NCBI GenBank assembly: GCA_943912335.1
Contig: CALTUD010000018.1
Coordinates: 11,886 to 75,885, forward strand
DNA: 64,000 bases
Origin: an uncultured Acetobacteraceae bacterium
GTDB lineage: Bacteria; Pseudomonadota; Alphaproteobacteria; Acetobacterales; Acetobacteraceae
Direction: 5' to 3'
In this document: positions 27,389 through 36,904 of the stretch, in pieces
Numbering within the stretch: position 1 is the stretch's first letter
Layout of the letters: every line of letters starts with the position of its first letter
Notes under the pieces: model-generated
What the model saw: only the letters and a program-made list of their open reading frames with translations
What the model was told of the DNA's origin: nothing
Databases searched by the model: none
Translations under genes and position numbers: made by a program

Positions 27389-27441
27389 GCGCGTATCCCG
27401 ACCACCGTGAACGACGGGGGCGTTCTAGCACGGAATCAGGG

Positions 27442-27564
27442 TCAGTGTTCGCCACGCGGTTCCGGCTGCTCCGAGAGGATTGCCATCAATTCGTCCGGCA
27501 CCGGCTCATCGAGCGCCTGATCGAAACGCTGCTGAAGCGTCGTCTTGAGCCAATTGTCGAACAT
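27442..27564 (-). CDS. Possible NepR-like anti-sigma factor (40 aa)
   Basis: A 40-residue frame starting MFDNWLKTTL, with QRFDQALDEPVPDELMAIL. The EPVPD segment followed by a short helix resembles the core of NepR, the anti-sigma factor of the alphaproteobacterial general stress response. NepR normally sits beside phyR and ecfG, which are not in this window. It lies between flhG and the nitrilase gene. Being short, it could also be an unrelated small protein. The 129 bp before it (27565-27693) hold no recognised gene. Confidence 0.5.
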   Translation of the reverse strand: MFDNWLKTTLQQRFDQALDEPVPDELMAILSEQPEPRGEH

Positions 27565-27693
27565 GGGCGACTTTCCACTCACCGGAGCGCACCGACGCGA
27601 ACCAAACGGGGTTTCCGGGCACATCATACGAAATCATCGTTTCGGTGCGGTGGAAGGTTGCATGTCGGGACGGTGGAGCACCGTTGTGGGTCA

Positions 27694-28548
27694 TTATCGC
27701 AACAGCATGGTGGCGACGCGGGCGATGTCGCCGGCGACCTGTCCATGCGGATGGCGACTGAGAACGGTGGTCTGCCGGCGGATGGAATCCGGCACATGGC
27801 TGTCGTGGCGGATCACCCCGGCAAGAGCCGGGGTGGCGCCGAGAAAGGTTTCGCAGGCGCGGGCCAGGGCATCGTAGGTGCGGCGGCCGCTGGTCTGGGT
27901 GGTGCACTGGTTGATCACCAGACGCACATCCGCCGGGGCGGCGCCCGGTTCGCGCGCCTTGCGGTCGCGCGCGTGCAGCTTCAGCACGGCATAGGCATCG
28001 GCCAGGGCGGTGGGTTCGTCGGTGGAGATGACCACGAGCGTGTCGGCCGACGCGGACAGGAAGCGTGTGGTGGGGTCGATGCCGGCACCGAGATCGAGCA
28101 GTACCGTGTCGTAGCCCTGCAAGCGGCGGATGGCCTGCAGCAGGCGCCCCAGGACGCCGACATCGAGAGCGGCCATGGAAGCCGCACCCGACCGTCCGGG
28201 CAGGATGTCGAAAGCCGCGTCGGGCAGATCCGGATCTCTGTGGGTCAGGATCACGTCGGGGATACTGCGCCGTCCGGCCAGGATCGCCGTCAGATCGTGA
28301 TCCGGCATCAGGCCGAGCTGGATGTCGACATTGGCAAGGCCGAGATCGCAATCCACCAGCAGAACACGCCGGCCGCGCATGGCGAGGCTCTGGGCGAGGG
28401 CGATCGACAGCCAGGTCTTGCCGACGCCGCCTTTACCCGAGGCCACCGCGATCACGCGATGGCTGGTTTGAGGCGTCGAGACAGGGGCCGGTGACGGGGT
28501 CCGGGTCCGACGTGGCGCCGGAACCGTTGCATGCGTCGTATCCATCAT
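27694..28548 (-). CDS. flhG: MinD/ParA-like flagellar number regulator FlhG
   Basis: A 284-residue ATPase of the FlhG/FleN/YlxH family, which with FlhF limits the number and sets the position of flagella. It has a Pro/Thr-rich N-terminal tail (about 30 residues), then the deviant Walker A ASGKGGVGKTWLSIALA, VDCDLGLANVD and LLDLGAGI. Its start overlaps the flhF stop (ATGA). Confidence 0.9.
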   Translation of the reverse strand: MMDTTHATVPAPRRTRTPSPAPVSTPQTSHRVIAVASGKGGVGKTWLSIALAQSLAMRGRRVLLVDCDLGLANVDIQLGLMPDHDLTAILAGRRSIPDVILTHRDPDLPDAAFDILPGRSGAASMAALDVGVLGRLLQAIRRLQGYDTVLLDLGAGIDPTTRFLSASADTLVVISTDEPTALADAYAVLKLHARDRKAREPGAAPADVRLVINQCTTQTSGRRTYDALARACETFLGATPALAGVIRHDSHVPDSIRRQTTVLSRHPHGQVAGDIARVATMLLR

Positions 28549-29621
28549 GACGGTTTCTTCCAGGATGCCATCCGGCTCTTGCCGGCCTGCGCTGCGATAT
28601 GGGCGGACAGAACGTTGATGCCGGGTTGTGTCCGGCGGAACGGGACGATTTCGCCCTGGGGCTCGGATGCCTCGCGGGGTGCTGCCACCTCGGGTGCCAG
28701 CCGGAGCGCGACCGTTTCGGCGGTGAGGGTTTCGAGGCCGTCCACCACGGCGGCGGCGACGCCGGCCTCGGTGAGGGCCAGATCGCCCGCGCGTGCGGCG
28801 GAAAGGATGCCCCCGAGGCGGCCGCGTCGATCGAGCCGGGTCGCCAACAGATGGCATGCGCCGTGTCCGGCGGCCTGCTGTGCCGTTTCCGCGGCTTCGA
28901 TCGGATCGATCCCGCACGGCAGTACGAGGGCCGGCTCGGCCCTGGCGGCGGAAAGCAGGTCGGCCAGCAGCGTGTTCTGGGCCGGGTCGTCGAGATGCAG
29001 GCCAGGCGCATCGATCAGCACCGGCGCGCCGTTGGTTCTGCGCGAAAGAGCGCGTGCCAGCGTTTCCGGCCGTCCCGCCGCGATCAGGGTCAGTCCGAGA
29101 AGGCGTGTGAATCCCGCAAGCTGTTCCACCGCGCCCGCACGCTGCTCGTCGGCCGTGATGACCAGGGGAGTCTGGCCTGCGAGCACCAGCTTGGTGGCGA
29201 GCTTGGCGATCGTGAGGGTCTTTCCCGATCCCGGGGGGCCGACCAGCATCAGCGGCGGCGCGCCTTGCGCCAGCGGCAGGGATGCGAACCGGAACAAGCG
29301 CTGGCATACGGCCTGGACCGGTGCCTGCGAGAGCGCGTGCTCGATCTCGGGCGGCAGATTGTGGCGCGACCAAGGTCGAGCGACGGGCAGTGGCGTCGGC
29401 GGGAGAAGTTCCCCGACCGGTGTTTCGTCTCCAAACGCGATCACGCCGAGCAGGGGCGAGAAAACCTCGTCGTCCTGTTCTTCTTCCTCGACGGCGGCCG
29501 TAATCTCGACGCCGCCCTCGATGCGGACGGTGTCGAGAATCAGCGCGTCGAGACCGAGCGCGTCCCTGATCTCGGCCATCGCCTGGCCGACGGTGGCGGC
29601 GCGGAAGAGTTTAATCCGCAT
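28545..29621 (-). CDS. flhF: SRP-type GTPase FlhF, divergent
   Basis: A 358-residue protein with N-terminal FlhF-type start (MRIKLFRAATVGQAMAEI), an acidic linker (EEEEQDDE, residues about 45-53) and an NG GTPase domain. G1 is GPPGSGKT. G3 reads LIDAPGLHLDD in place of the usual DTAGR, and G4 reads TRLD in place of TKLD, so nucleotide handling may be altered. FlhF positions the flagellum at the pole. It is 12 bp after flhA and overlaps flhG. Confidence 0.88.
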   Translation of the reverse strand: MRIKLFRAATVGQAMAEIRDALGLDALILDTVRIEGGVEITAAVEEEEQDDEVFSPLLGVIAFGDETPVGELLPPTPLPVARPWSRHNLPPEIEHALSQAPVQAVCQRLFRFASLPLAQGAPPLMLVGPPGSGKTLTIAKLATKLVLAGQTPLVITADEQRAGAVEQLAGFTRLLGLTLIAAGRPETLARALSRRTNGAPVLIDAPGLHLDDPAQNTLLADLLSAARAEPALVLPCGIDPIEAAETAQQAAGHGACHLLATRLDRRGRLGGILSAARAGDLALTEAGVAAAVVDGLETLTAETVALRLAPEVAAPREASEPQGEIVPFRRTQPGINVLSAHIAAQAGKSRMASWKKPS

Positions 29622-29633
29622 GCGGTGTCATCT

Positions 29634-31760
29634 TCAGATCGTCCCGATGGTGCGGATGCGGGCGCGTGGAAAGATCTCGGCCTGAGACAGCACCGGCGTC
29701 GCCGGACGCAGACGCTCCACGATGGCCCGCACGGGCGCGCGGATGCCGGAACTGGTCAGGATCACAGGCACTTCGCCTGCGGCACTGGCGGCGTCGAGAG
29801 CGGAGCGCAGACGTCCGATGAAGTCGTTGAGACGACTCGGTGCCATGGCGAGCTGGCGGTCCTCGTGCGGTCCGACCAGACTGTCGAGGAAGGCTTCCTC
29901 CCATTCCGGCGACAGCGGGATCAGTGGGATGTAGCCGGCCGGACCGACCAGGGAGTCGCTGATCTGTCGTGCCAGACGGGCACGCACATGCGCCACCAGA
30001 AGCGGCACCGCCCGGATGCCGTTGCCGCAGGCTTCCTGGAGCCCTTCCAGGATGGTCGGCAGATCGCGGATGGAGATGCGCTCGGCCAGCAGGCCTTGCA
30101 GAACACGCTGCACCGCTCCGGTGGAAATCTGCGACGGGATCAGATCGGCAACCAGCTTCTGTTGTTCGCGCGGCAGCTCGTCCAGCAGCTTCTGGGTTTC
30201 GGAATAGGACAACAGCTCGGCCATGGTCTCGCGCACGGTCTCGGTCAGATGCGTGGTGAGAACGCTGACCGGATCGACCACCGTGCAGCCACGGAACATG
30301 GCCTCCTCGCGATGGGACGCATCCACCCAGAGCGCCGCCAGACCGAAGGCGGGCTCGGTGGTGCGCTCGCCCGGCAGGTCCGGCACGCCGCCGCGCGGGT
30401 CCATCACGAGAAACGCGTTGGGGCGCAACATGCCTTTGCCAGCCTCGATCTCCTTGACGCGGATCGAGTAGTTGTCCGCGCCGAGCTGCATGTTGTCCTG
30501 GATGCGTACCGGCGGCAGCACGAAGCCCATCTCGCTGGCGATGGTTCTGCGCAGCGCCTTGATCTGCTCGGTCAGTCTCGGCTGTTCGCCACCGGCCAAG
30601 GGCAGCAGGCCGTAGCCGAGTTCAAGCCGGATCATGTCGATCCGCATGGCTTCGGCGATCGGCGGTTCGCTGGGCGCGCTGGACACGATCGATGCCGCTT
30701 CGTCCTCGGTTTCCGCCTTGGTCGGGGTCTTGTGCCGAAACCATGCGCCGGCGCCGGCGAGGCCGGCCAGACCCAGAAACGGCAGTGCCGGCAGGCCGGG
30801 CATCAGGGCCAGCAGCAGCGCCGCGCCTGCGGCCATCGCCATCGGCTTCGGATTGCCGCCGAGCTGGCGCACCAGGGCGGCATCGGCAGCCCCCTCCGTG
30901 CCTCCCTTGGTGACGACAATGCCGGACGCCGTGGAAACCAGCAGAGCAGGGATCTGCGACACCAGACCGTCGCCGACGGTCAGGGTGGTGAAGGTGGAAG
31001 CGGCGTCGCCGAACGCCATTCCGTGTCGTCCGACGCCAATGGCGAGGCCGCCGATGATGTTGATCACCGTGATCAGCAGGGACGCGATGGCATCGCCGCG
31101 CACGAATTTCGCCGCGCCGTCCATGGCGCCGTAGAAACCGCTTTCTTCCTCCAACTCGCGACGGCGCAGGCGCGCGACCTTGTCGGTGATGGCGCCGGCG
31201 GACAGCTCGGCGTCGATCGCCATCTGCTTGCCCGGCATCGCATCGAGGCTGAACCGCGCCGCCACTTCGGCGATACGGCCGGAGCCCTTGGTGATGACCA
31301 TGAAGTTCACCACCAGGAGGATGATGAACAGGATGATGCCGATCACCACGTCGCCGCCCATCAGGAAGCCGCCGAACGCGGCCACCACATGGCCTGCGGC
31401 GGTGGGGCCTTCGTTGCCGTGGCTGAGGATCAGCCGCGTCGTGGCGACCTCGAGCGACAGGCGCAGCAGGGTGGTGAGCAGCAGCAGGGTCGGGAACGAG
31501 GTGAAATCGAGCGGGCGGCGCAGGAACAGGGCCACCATCAACACCAGCACCGAGGCCGTGACGGAAAGGGCCAGGCCCATATCCAGCACCATGGTCGGCA
31601 GCGGCAGGATCAGGATCGACAGCAGCACGACCACCGCCAGCGCGAGACCGATATCGGTGCCCGGCACGTAGTTGCGCCAGCGTCCGCCCGGCAAAGCGAG
31701 CTTCGGCATGGCGAACCCGCGACGCGGGCCTTCGACGGTGGCGACGGCGGTTTCGCTCAC
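29634..31760 (-). CDS. flhA: Flagellar export gate protein FlhA
   Basis: A 708-residue FlhA. The N-terminal half has about eight membrane segments, with the FHIPEP-family region DAMPGKQMAIDAELSAG. The C-terminal half is the cytosolic ring that docks export substrates (LELGYGLLPLAGG, YSETQKLLDELP). The length is normal. It directly abuts flbD with no spacing. Confidence 0.96.
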   Translation of the reverse strand: MSETAVATVEGPRRGFAMPKLALPGGRWRNYVPGTDIGLALAVVVLLSILILPLPTMVLDMGLALSVTASVLVLMVALFLRRPLDFTSFPTLLLLTTLLRLSLEVATTRLILSHGNEGPTAAGHVVAAFGGFLMGGDVVIGIILFIILLVVNFMVITKGSGRIAEVAARFSLDAMPGKQMAIDAELSAGAITDKVARLRRRELEEESGFYGAMDGAAKFVRGDAIASLLITVINIIGGLAIGVGRHGMAFGDAASTFTTLTVGDGLVSQIPALLVSTASGIVVTKGGTEGAADAALVRQLGGNPKPMAMAAGAALLLALMPGLPALPFLGLAGLAGAGAWFRHKTPTKAETEDEAASIVSSAPSEPPIAEAMRIDMIRLELGYGLLPLAGGEQPRLTEQIKALRRTIASEMGFVLPPVRIQDNMQLGADNYSIRVKEIEAGKGMLRPNAFLVMDPRGGVPDLPGERTTEPAFGLAALWVDASHREEAMFRGCTVVDPVSVLTTHLTETVRETMAELLSYSETQKLLDELPREQQKLVADLIPSQISTGAVQRVLQGLLAERISIRDLPTILEGLQEACGNGIRAVPLLVAHVRARLARQISDSLVGPAGYIPLIPLSPEWEEAFLDSLVGPHEDRQLAMAPSRLNDFIGRLRSALDAASAAGEVPVILTSSGIRAPVRAIVERLRPATPVLSQAEIFPRARIRTIGTI

Positions 31761-33107
31761 TCAGGCCACCATGCCGGCCATGGGCGGCGGCACGCATACG
31801 CCCTGGTTCGCGTAGTCGCGCAGCTTGTTGCGGAGCGCGCGGATGGAGATGCCGAGAATGGTCGCGGCATGAGTGCGGTTTCCGGCCGTGCTGCTCAGCG
31901 TTTCCAGGATCAGCGCCTGTTCCACCGCATCCATCCGCTGCCCGACCAGCGCAGACACGCCGGACGGCGCAGCGCTGTCGGCCGCGGCGGAACGCGTTTC
32001 GGAGACCGGAGCCGGGGAGAGGCCGAGATGCGTCGTATCGATCTCGCCCCGTTCGGCCAGAAGCACCGCGCGGTGCATCATGTTCTCGAGTTCGCGCACG
32101 TTGCCGCGCCATTCGTGCTGTGCGAGGCGCGACAGGGCCTCTTCCGGAAGCGCCGGGGTGTCGACGCCGTTGGCCTGCGCGTAATGGCGGACATAGTGCG
32201 CGGCGAGCACGCCGATATCGCCGGGACGCTCGCGCAGAGGCGGGATGTCGAGCCCGACGACGTTCAAACGGAAATAGAGGTCCTCGCGGAACCGGCCGGC
32301 ACTGGCCTCGGCACGCATGTCGCGGTTGCTGGTGGCAAGGATGCGCACGTCCACCGGCACCGGCGCATGACCGCCGAGACGGTCGATCTCGCGTTCCTGG
32401 ATGGCGCGCAGCAGCTTGGCCTGGAGCCGCACATCCATCTCGCTGATTTCGTCGAGCAACAGGGTGCCGCCCGAGGCCGCTTCGAACCGACCGATGCGTC
32501 GCGCCACCGCGCCGGAGAACGCGCCCTTCTCGTGGCCGAACAACTCGCTTTCCAGCAGATGTTCCGGAATGGCGGCACAGTTCAGGGCAATGAACGGACC
32601 AGATGCGCGGCGCGAGCGGCGATGGATGTGTCGGGCAAGGATCTCTTTGCCCGTGCCTGACTCGCCGGTGATCAGGATCGAGGCATCGGAGCGTGCGATC
32701 TGTTCCGCGCGGCGCACCGTGGCCAGCATCACCGGATCGCGCGCGATCAGGGCGTGGGTTTCGCCGGAAGCCGCTTCGAGGATGGCGGCGATCAGTTCGG
32801 GATCAGGCGGTAGCGGCAGGAAATCCTGCGCGCCGTCGCGAACCGCCTGGACGGCGGCATCCGGATCGTTTTCCTGCCCGCAGGCGATCACCGGAACCGC
32901 GATGCGTTCGCGCACCAGACCGCGTACCAGCTCGCCGATCGGCTGACCCAGTTCGCACAACACCAGATTGACGCGCGCGTCGCGTCGCAGGCGGGACAGG
33001 CAGTTCGGCACGTCATCGACCTGATCGAGCTCGGCGCCGCGCGCCGTGGCGATCTGCGCGGCCCGCCCCAGTTCCCCGCCCAGCGATCCCACGATCAGCA
33101 CGCGCAT
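31761..33107 (-). CDS. flbD: Sigma-54-dependent flagellar activator FlbD
   Basis: A 448-residue NtrC-family activator. It has a degenerate receiver (1-115), a central AAA+ domain (about 125-350; GESGTGKE, GAFSGA, GGTLLLDEISEMD, EWRGNVRELENMMHRA) and a C-terminal Fis-type HTH (GNRTHAATILGISIRALRNKL). It resembles Caulobacter FlbD in sequence and gene order. The position matching the phospho-Asp is Glu52 (LVLCELGQ). FlbD is known to depend on FliX rather than a kinase; no fliX is seen here. Confidence 0.94.
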   Translation of the reverse strand: MRVLIVGSLGGELGRAAQIATARGAELDQVDDVPNCLSRLRRDARVNLVLCELGQPIGELVRGLVRERIAVPVIACGQENDPDAAVQAVRDGAQDFLPLPPDPELIAAILEAASGETHALIARDPVMLATVRRAEQIARSDASILITGESGTGKEILARHIHRRSRRASGPFIALNCAAIPEHLLESELFGHEKGAFSGAVARRIGRFEAASGGTLLLDEISEMDVRLQAKLLRAIQEREIDRLGGHAPVPVDVRILATSNRDMRAEASAGRFREDLYFRLNVVGLDIPPLRERPGDIGVLAAHYVRHYAQANGVDTPALPEEALSRLAQHEWRGNVRELENMMHRAVLLAERGEIDTTHLGLSPAPVSETRSAAADSAAPSGVSALVGQRMDAVEQALILETLSSTAGNRTHAATILGISIRALRNKLRDYANQGVCVPPPMAGMVA

Positions 33108-33109
33108 GA

Positions 33110-33433
33110 TCAGAAGCCGCGCTCGGACTTGATGATTTCCGTCATGGTCACGCCCAGACGATTGTCATCCACCATCACCACCTCGCCGCGGGCGATCAGG
33201 CGGTTGTTGACATAGATGTCGATCGCTTCGCCGAGCTTGCGGTCGAGTTCCACCACCGCACCGCGGCCAAGCTTCAGGAGCTGGCTGACCTGCATGGTGG
33301 TCTTGCCAAGCACCGCGCTGACGGTGACGGGAATGTCGTAGACCGCTTCCAGATCCTGCGCGTTGCGGGGGATACCGGTTTCGGCGAACACGCTGGTTTC
33401 GGGCAGTTCGGTGAGTTCGACGTCCGTGGTCAT
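33110..33433 (-). CDS. fliN: Flagellar motor switch protein FliN
   Basis: A 107-residue FliN of the C-ring. The SpoA-type domain covers about residues 30-105 (IPVTVSAVLGKTTMQVSQLLKLGRG, NNRLIARGEVVMVDDNRLGV). fliN sits between fliH and flbD, as in Caulobacter, with 1-2 bp spacing. fliM is not in the window. Confidence 0.95.
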   Translation of the reverse strand: MTTDVELTELPETSVFAETGIPRNAQDLEAVYDIPVTVSAVLGKTTMQVSQLLKLGRGAVVELDRKLGEAIDIYVNNRLIARGEVVMVDDNRLGVTMTEIIKSERGF

Positions 33434-33434
33434 C

Positions 33435-34115
33435 TCAGAAAGCCTTTGCGGAAGGGGTGGTTCGTTCGCGCATGCCGGACACCATCGCAGCGACCTGTGC
33501 GCAAAGGGCGCGCGTATCGCGGAGCATCATGCCGTCCTGCCATTTGACGCCGATATCACCGGGTTCCATCGCCTCCACCGCGATCCATTCGATCTGTGCC
33601 GATCCTGCCATCGCGATGGTTTCCAAATCGTTACGGAGCAGCTCCAGAAGCGACGGATTGACCCGAATCTGCAGTTTCGGTTCATCGTCCATCGACGGCA
33701 GCAGCAAACGCAGAAGATCCTTTGCTTCAAACAAACCGTTTTCGGCGGCGAGTGCCGGAAGAATGGCGGAAACGCTGGCCAGAACGGCGCGTGACAGATC
33801 GGCGGCGGCAGCGCCGGCGATACGGCTGCAATCCGCGCGCGATTGACGCAGCGCGTCGGAGATTGCCGACAGGGCATCGATCTTTCGTGCCTCCAGCCCC
33901 ATCGCTGCTTCCTCGCGCTCCTCCAGCCTGCCTTCCTCGCGTGCGTGCTGCGCGGCGCTTTGCAGTTCCACCAGGCTGAAGGTCGGTTCCAGCACGACGG
34001 GTTCGGCAACCGGACGCGCCGGCTCGCGGTTCGCCGTCCGTATCTCGGGAGCATCAGCAGGAAGATCGAAATCCTCGGCGTACAGAACGCCTGGAAGGGA
34101 GCGCATGCCTTGCAT
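33435..34115 (-). CDS. fliH: FliH/FlbE-like flagellar export regulator
   Basis: A 226-residue protein with a Pro-rich N-terminus, a charged helix (AAQHAREEGRLEEREEAA, about 53-70) and a FliH-type C-terminal domain (LLLPSMDDEPKLQIRVNPSLL). FliH holds FliI and links it to the export gate. In Caulobacter the equivalent gene in this position is flbE. It overlaps the fliG stop by one base. Confidence 0.82.
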   Translation of the reverse strand: MQGMRSLPGVLYAEDFDLPADAPEIRTANREPARPVAEPVVLEPTFSLVELQSAAQHAREEGRLEEREEAAMGLEARKIDALSAISDALRQSRADCSRIAGAAAADLSRAVLASVSAILPALAAENGLFEAKDLLRLLLPSMDDEPKLQIRVNPSLLELLRNDLETIAMAGSAQIEWIAVEAMEPGDIGVKWQDGMMLRDTRALCAQVAAMVSGMRERTTPSAKAF

Positions 34116-35134
34116 CAGCCGATCATCTGCTCGTCTTCACGCTCGTTCAGTTCGATCTCGCCCTGCGCGCCGAGTTCCTTGGCCAGCAGCACGATCGCGC
34201 CCTGGGCTTCGTCCACGTCGCGCAGGCGGACCGGTCCGAGCGCCGCGATATCGTCGCGCAGAAGTTTGGAGGCGCGTTCCGACAGGGTGCCGAGGAACAG
34301 CGTGCGGATCTCCTCCGATGCTCCCTTGAGGGCGATCGGCAGTTTCTCCTTCTCCACCGCGCGCATCAGCTTGCCGACGGCATCCGGGGTCAGGCGGATC
34401 AGGTCGTCGAAGGTGAACATCAGCGACTTCACCCGTTCGGCCGCTTCGCGGTTGCGTTCCTCCAGGGCCGTCATGAAGCGGCCTTCGACCTGACGATCGA
34501 GATTGTTGAAGATCTCCGCGATGAGTTCATGACTGTCACGTCGCGTGGAGCGGGCGAGGTTGGACATGAATTCGGAGCGCAGCGTCTTCTCCACGCTGTC
34601 CAGCACGTCCTTCTGCACGCTTTCCATGCGCAGCATGCGCATGACGACTTCCATCGCGAAGCTGTCGGGCAGAAGGCTGAGCACGCGCGCTGCGTGGCCT
34701 GGACGGACCTTGCCCAGCACCACCGCGACGGTCTGCGGATATTCGTTCTTGAGATAGTTCGCGAGCACGGCTTCGTTCACGTTGCCGAGCTTGTCCCACA
34801 TGGTGCGTCCGGCGGGGCCGCGGATTTCTTCCATGATCTGCGCGGCACGTTCGCGGGAAAGGGATTTCTGCAGCAGCCTCTCCGTGCTGTCGAACGAGCC
34901 GATCAGCATGCCGGCCGATGTGATGCTCTGCGAGAAATCAGCGCAGACCGTTTCCACTGCCTGCGCCGATACGCTGCCGAGTTGCGACATGGCGAGCGAG
35001 ATCTCCTTGATCTCTTCCTCGTGCATCATGGAAAAAAGCTGCGCGCACTGATCCTCGCCGAGCGCCAGCATCAGGATGGCCGCGCGTTGCAGCCCGGGAT
35101 ATTGGTTGGCCACCACGACCGCGGTGCTGCTCAT
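34115..35134 (-). CDS. fliG: Flagellar motor switch protein FliG
   Basis: A 339-residue C-ring protein transmitting torque from the stator. It has N, middle and C domains, with RAAILMLALGEDQCAQLF at the start and a charged C-terminal helix region. The start MSSTAVVVANQ is preceded by an AGGAGGG ribosome site and overlaps the fliF stop (ATGA). Confidence 0.95.
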   Translation of the reverse strand: MSSTAVVVANQYPGLQRAAILMLALGEDQCAQLFSMMHEEEIKEISLAMSQLGSVSAQAVETVCADFSQSITSAGMLIGSFDSTERLLQKSLSRERAAQIMEEIRGPAGRTMWDKLGNVNEAVLANYLKNEYPQTVAVVLGKVRPGHAARVLSLLPDSFAMEVVMRMLRMESVQKDVLDSVEKTLRSEFMSNLARSTRRDSHELIAEIFNNLDRQVEGRFMTALEERNREAAERVKSLMFTFDDLIRLTPDAVGKLMRAVEKEKLPIALKGASEEIRTLFLGTLSERASKLLRDDIAALGPVRLRDVDEAQGAIVLLAKELGAQGEIELNEREDEQMIG

Positions 35135-36834
35135 GGGTTTCCCTCCTTCGCGAGCCATCCGCGAACGATGTTGAGGCTTTCCTCAGGGTGCTGATTCACC
35201 AGCGTCGCGATCTGCCGCAGCGATGCGGCGCGCAGACGGCCGTTCACGTTGGCGACGTTGACCATTCCGTCGTCATCGGACACCGGAACCAGATCGGTTC
35301 CCGTACCGGCGCCGGGGAGCGCCATGCCGCCGGACAGTCCGGCGAGCGCGCCGCCCGGGCCCGCGATCGCGACCTGCTGTGTGACGCCATCCGGTCCCGT
35401 GACCAGAAGGCCGGTTCCGGCATCGACCGACGAGGCGCCGGTCATCCGGTTCACCATCGGCCGCACGACGAACACCAGGGCGAGCAGGAGGAACAGGCCC
35501 AGCACCACGTTCTGGCCCGCGTGTACCAGATCAGCCTGGTTCATCTTCAGGCCGAGCCAGCCGGCGGGAACCGGCGGCGGCTCAATGCTGCGATCGACGA
35601 ACGGCATCGACACGACGCTGACCGTATCACCGCGTTTCTGATCATAGCCGATTGCGCTCTTCACCAGCGTGGCGATCTGGTCCAACTCGGCCTGAGACCG
35701 GGGCTGCCAGGTCGACTTGCCGTCCGCGCCTTTCGCCAGTGTGCCGTCAACCATCACGGCGAGGCTGATGCGTTGAAGACGCGGCTGGTCCTGCACCAGC
35801 GTGCGGACGGTCTTGCCGATCTCGTAGTTGTTGGTTTCCTCGCGTCGGTCGCCCTGCGAACCGGCGGCGTTCTGCGCAGCCGGTGCGTTCGGCAGATTGT
35901 TCTGCACGCTGGTGTTGTTCTGTTCCGGCTCGGTGCTGCGGGTCTTGTCGCTCACCGTTTGCTGCGAGCGCAGCACCTGCTGGTTCGGATCGTAGCTCTC
36001 GCTGGTTTCGCGCACCTGATCCGTGTTCATGGTGACGGCCGCTTCTGCGCGCACATGGTCAGCACCGAGCGAGGGTTCGAGCATTTCTTCCACAGCGCGG
36101 GAGAGGCGCATTTCCATATTGCGCTTCTGTTCTTCCGCCGTACTGGCCGCTCCATCGGCACCGGACGGAACGCCGGCCCGTGCCAGCACCGTGCCGTGAT
36201 TGTCGATAATCGCGATGTTCTGGGCCCGCAGACCAGGAACGGCCGCGGAGACGAGATTGATCACCGCCTGAACACCCTCATGGTCGAGATGGGCGCCCCC
36301 CGACATCGACAGCAGCACGCTGGCCTGTGCCGGCACCTGTTCGGTGGCGAAAGGTTCGCGATGCGGCAGCACGAGATGAACCCGGGCGCCGCGCACGCCG
36401 CTGATGAGGCGGATGGAGCGTGACAACTCGCCCTCCATCGCGCGTGTCTGGTTGATGGTCTGCTCGAACTGCGTGGCGGTGAGATTGTCGCCACGGTCGA
36501 AGATCTCGTAGCCGACCGATCCGCCCGACGGCAGGCCGCCTTTGGCCAGAAGCAGGCGCGCGGCTGCCACCTGATCCGCCGGCACCATGATGCGATCGTC
36601 TCCGGCAAGTTCGTGCGGGATATGCGACTTGTCGAGCAGGTCGGCCATCTGTCCGGCTTCGCGGAGGTCGAGATCGCCATAGAGAAGCGCCATCGGCTGG
36701 TGCCCGCCGCCCTGCGCCATCAGCACGCCCAGCATGCCCAGCACGATCGCTGCGACCACCCCCATGGCCGCGAGCTTGGGCGTGCCGAGTGCCCGCAATC
36801 CGTCGAGAAGCGGCTTCACCGTGCCGGTTCGCAA
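35131..36834 (-). CDS. fliF: Flagellar MS-ring protein FliF
   Basis: A 567-residue protein with two transmembrane segments (about 22-40 and 432-450) flanking a periplasmic region with YscJ-like ring-building motifs. FliF is the first structure built in the basal body. The start is uncertain: the frame begins with TTG at 36834 (reading RTGTVKPLL), without a clear ribosome site. A CtrA box lies about 70 bp upstream. First gene of the large flagellar operon. Confidence 0.92.
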   Translation of the reverse strand: MRTGTVKPLLDGLRALGTPKLAAMGVVAAIVLGMLGVLMAQGGGHQPMALLYGDLDLREAGQMADLLDKSHIPHELAGDDRIMVPADQVAAARLLLAKGGLPSGGSVGYEIFDRGDNLTATQFEQTINQTRAMEGELSRSIRLISGVRGARVHLVLPHREPFATEQVPAQASVLLSMSGGAHLDHEGVQAVINLVSAAVPGLRAQNIAIIDNHGTVLARAGVPSGADGAASTAEEQKRNMEMRLSRAVEEMLEPSLGADHVRAEAAVTMNTDQVRETSESYDPNQQVLRSQQTVSDKTRSTEPEQNNTSVQNNLPNAPAAQNAAGSQGDRREETNNYEIGKTVRTLVQDQPRLQRISLAVMVDGTLAKGADGKSTWQPRSQAELDQIATLVKSAIGYDQKRGDTVSVVSMPFVDRSIEPPPVPAGWLGLKMNQADLVHAGQNVVLGLFLLLALVFVVRPMVNRMTGASSVDAGTGLLVTGPDGVTQQVAIAGPGGALAGLSGGMALPGAGTGTDLVPVSDDDGMVNVANVNGRLRAASLRQIATLVNQHPEESLNIVRGWLAKEGNP

Positions 36835-36904
36835 AAGCTGGGGGACATGGCTCTATTTCCCTGACGCGGCGAAATGCCGACGGAGGCAGGGTGGCAGCGA
36901 AAGA

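Noticed and set aside
28599..32660. 1353-codon plus-strand open frame across flhF, flhA and flbD
   Set aside because: It is antisense to three well-conserved flagellar genes and has repetitive Gln/His/Arg-rich content without recognisable domains.
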